Positions 62,454 through 64,000 of a stretch of 64,000 nucleotides of DNA are shown here, one piece after another. The notes below the pieces were generated by a model. The model was not told the DNA's origin, did no database searches, and worked only from the letters and a program-made list of their open reading frames with translations. The DNA comes from Chlorogloea purpurea SAG 13.99 (GTDB taxonomy: Bacteria; Cyanobacteriota; Cyanobacteriia; Cyanobacteriales; Microcystaceae). The stretch's first letter is position 1; each line of letters opens with the position of its first letter. The translations under genes were made by a program, and so were the position numbers. Where the stretch lies: assembly GCA_016903695.1 (NCBI GenBank), contig JADQBB010000001.1:62001-126000 (forward strand), in the 5' to 3' direction.

Positions 62454-64000
62454 TTAGTTGGTTTCTAGCATTTTCAAGAGATCATTTTCTGACAGTTGTT
62501 TAATTCCCAACCTCTGCGCTTTTTTAAATTTATCCCCCGGTGCTTTTCCCAATACTAGATAATCGGTTTTATTATTGGGCGAGTTAACAATAGTTCCTCC
62601 CACGGAAACGATTTTACTTTTTAATTCCTCGCGGGTAATTTTAGTTAAGTTGCCGAGAACCGCTATACTTTTACCCGATAAAGGAGAACTAGGATTAGGG
62701 GTTTCCTCTTCAATTACCAGAGAAGTATCGGCAACACTAACGGATGTTTCCGCCTCCACTCCTTCGGTGGTATCAGTTATTGTTAATGGTGTTTCTGCTT
62801 CTACTATCTCCTCTGTTTCTTCGGGAATGTCATTGACAGCCACAGGTGTTTCCGCCCCTACTATCGCCTCCGTTTCTTCGGGAATATCGGTCACAGTCCC
62901 AGAATTATCATTACTGGGCGCTTCTGGGCTATCGTCAAGGGTGGAAGCGATTTTTTCTTCGACTATTGGACGCTGGGCGAGTTCATTTTTCAAGGCTTCA
63001 TTTTCTTGAGCGAGGGATGCTATTTGAGATTTTAATTTCTCCATTTCCTTTAATTGAGTTTCTAAAGTCGCCACTTGACTTTTAAAACTATCTAACTGGT
63101 TTTCAACCCATTGTCGCCCCGATTGTAAGTCCGCTTTTTCTCCCTTGAGACTTTCCACTTCTTGAGACAGACTTTGCTTTTCTGCCTCCAGATTTTTTAG
63201 TTGAGATTCTATCCCAGACTTGTCCGTTTCTAGAGTGTTTAACTTGGTTAGTAAATCACCTTTCTCTGTCTTTACAGTTTCTATCTCAACAGATAGAGCG
63301 TTTTTATCCTGTTCAAAAGTTTTCAGACTGGTGGCTATCTCTGCTAACTGAGATTGAAGTGCCGCCTTTTCCTCCTGAAGATTTTGTAAGGTAGAAACTA
63401 AAGTATGTTTCTCTTCATTACTAGCGGCTAACTGTTGAGCAAGCTGGTTTTTTTCTGTCTCTAAACGAACGATTGTAGAATTTATCCCCGCTAACTGAGA
63501 TTGTGTTTCAGCATTCTGTTTGACAAGAGAATCGATTTGAGTTTGTAACTCCGTTTTCTCTTGTGTTCGGGATTCTAACTCTTGAGAGAGAGCGCTCTTT
63601 CCAGTTTCTAGCTCTTGTATTTGAGATTGTCGGGCGGCCGATTCCTCTCTGGATTCTTGAAGTTGAACTTTAAGAGTATTAATTTCTGGCTCTAGAAGTT
63701 GTAACTCGGCAACTTGCGATCGTAAATCCTGTAACTGTCCCTGGAGTTTGTGGATTTCCTCCCCGGAAGACGCTAACTGACCTGTTAAACCGGTTTTATC
63801 TGCGGATAAAGTTTCGATCGTTTTATGAAGCGAGTTAGCATTTTTCTTGGTCAGTTCAAATTGACGCTCGATCTCGCTCTTTTGCTGTTCTAGAGATTGT
63901 ACTTGAGTTTCTAAAAGTTTTATCCCTTCTCCGGTTTGTTTTTGCCCACCCGTTAAAGTTTCTTTTTCTTCTTGGAGAGTTTTTATTTGCGATTGTAAAC
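62454..64000 (-). CDS. Long coiled-coil protein with C-terminal BRCT domain (partial)
   Basis: The frame is open from the window edge to 62454, at least 515 codons; the N-terminus lies beyond 64000. Residues encoded by 63030-64000 are an uninterrupted coiled coil rich in Q, E, L and K (LQSQIKTLQEEKETL, SLEQQKSEIERQ). Then comes an acidic linker (about 62700-62950) with repeated units such as DIPEETEAIVGAETPV and DIPEETEEIVEAETPL, and finally a BRCT domain (SGKSIAVLGNLTKITREELKSKIVSVGGTIV..., ending LLKMLETN) like that of NAD-dependent DNA ligase. BRCT domains bind phosphopeptides or DNA ends. The function is unknown. Confidence 0.8.
   Translation of the reverse strand, partial: LQSQIKTLQEEKETLTGGQKQTGEGIKLLETQVQSLEQQKSEIERQFELTKKNANSLHKTIETLSADKTGLTGQLASSGEEIHKLQGQLQDLRSQVAELQLLEPEINTLKVQLQESREESAARQSQIQELETGKSALSQELESRTQEKTELQTQIDSLVKQNAETQSQLAGINSTIVRLETEKNQLAQQLAASNEEKHTLVSTLQNLQEEKAALQSQLAEIATSLKTFEQDKNALSVEIETVKTEKGDLLTKLNTLETDKSGIESQLKNLEAEKQSLSQEVESLKGEKADLQSGRQWVENQLDSFKSQVATLETQLKEMEKLKSQIASLAQENEALKNELAQRPIVEEKIASTLDDSPEAPSNDNSGTVTDIPEETEAIVGAETPVAVNDIPEETEEIVEAETPLTITDTTEGVEAETSVSVADTSLVIEEETPNPSSPLSGKSIAVLGNLTKITREELKSKIVSVGGTIVNSPNNKTDYLVLGKAPGDKFKKAQRLGIKQLSENDLLKMLETN

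Overview
The window is cyanobacterial chromosome. HIP1-type GCGATCGC palindromes are scattered throughout. The gene content includes phycobilin lyases (CpcT, CpcS), a CAAD/CurT-type thylakoid protein, a DUF98 chorismate lyase, PEP carboxylase, ADP-glucose pyrophosphorylase, MinCDE, a HetZ-related protein and lipid A genes. I cannot name the genus from the sequence alone.

Layout. 1-4743: alternative respiratory terminal oxidase operon (subunits II, I, III) with a GMC oxidoreductase. 4995-6846: CAAD protein, then a decayed membrane-protein gene. 6903-8428: arsenic island (arsR, a MIP channel, arsC). 8478-14957: TPR protein, DUF433 relic, chitin-synthase-like glycosyltransferase, phytase-like lipoprotein, CpcT, HetZ-related protein and a 53-residue ORF. 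15030-43728: mostly housekeeping genes (ABC ATPase, dxs, hemW, PIN-TRAM, lpxB-lpxA, minCDE, ppc, glgC, homocysteine biosynthesis, trmL, TerC, chorismate lyase), interrupted by a glycine-rich secreted protein, a CPBP protease and a large NACHT-HEAT protein beside tRNA-Asp. 58398-64000: CpcS, RimK-type protease, glycosyltransferase, ABC permease, lpxC and the C-terminal part of a long coiled-coil/BRCT protein.

The main object is a complete type V-K CRISPR-associated transposon (CAST), 43842-58234, about 14.4 kb, inserted 6 bp past the 3' end of tRNA-Ala(CGC). It carries tnsB, tnsC and a short tniQ at one end. At the other end are cas12k (degenerate RuvC), a tracrRNA with a strong promoter and a six-repeat CRISPR array. 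Outside the array lies a degenerate 'delocalised' repeat whose spacer matches the adjacent tRNA-Ala gene at 17 of 18 positions next to a GTA PAM. This is the expected homing guide. Both ends have TGTACA tips and arrays of TnsB-type sites. A 58-residue ribbon-helix-helix regulator is divergent from cas12k, with a tandem 11-bp repeat over the cas12k promoter. The cargo is a type I restriction-modification system (hsdR-hsdS-membrane protein-hsdM) and a Fic protein.

How the parts work together (known for the family): Cas12k-crRNA-tracrRNA finds the target, TniQ and TnsC bridge to TnsB, and TnsB joins the ends. The delocalised guide sends the element to a conserved tRNA, while the array guides direct it to other DNA. 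The restriction system and Fic protein are passengers that may benefit the host. Functional statements are inference from homology; nothing here was tested or searched.
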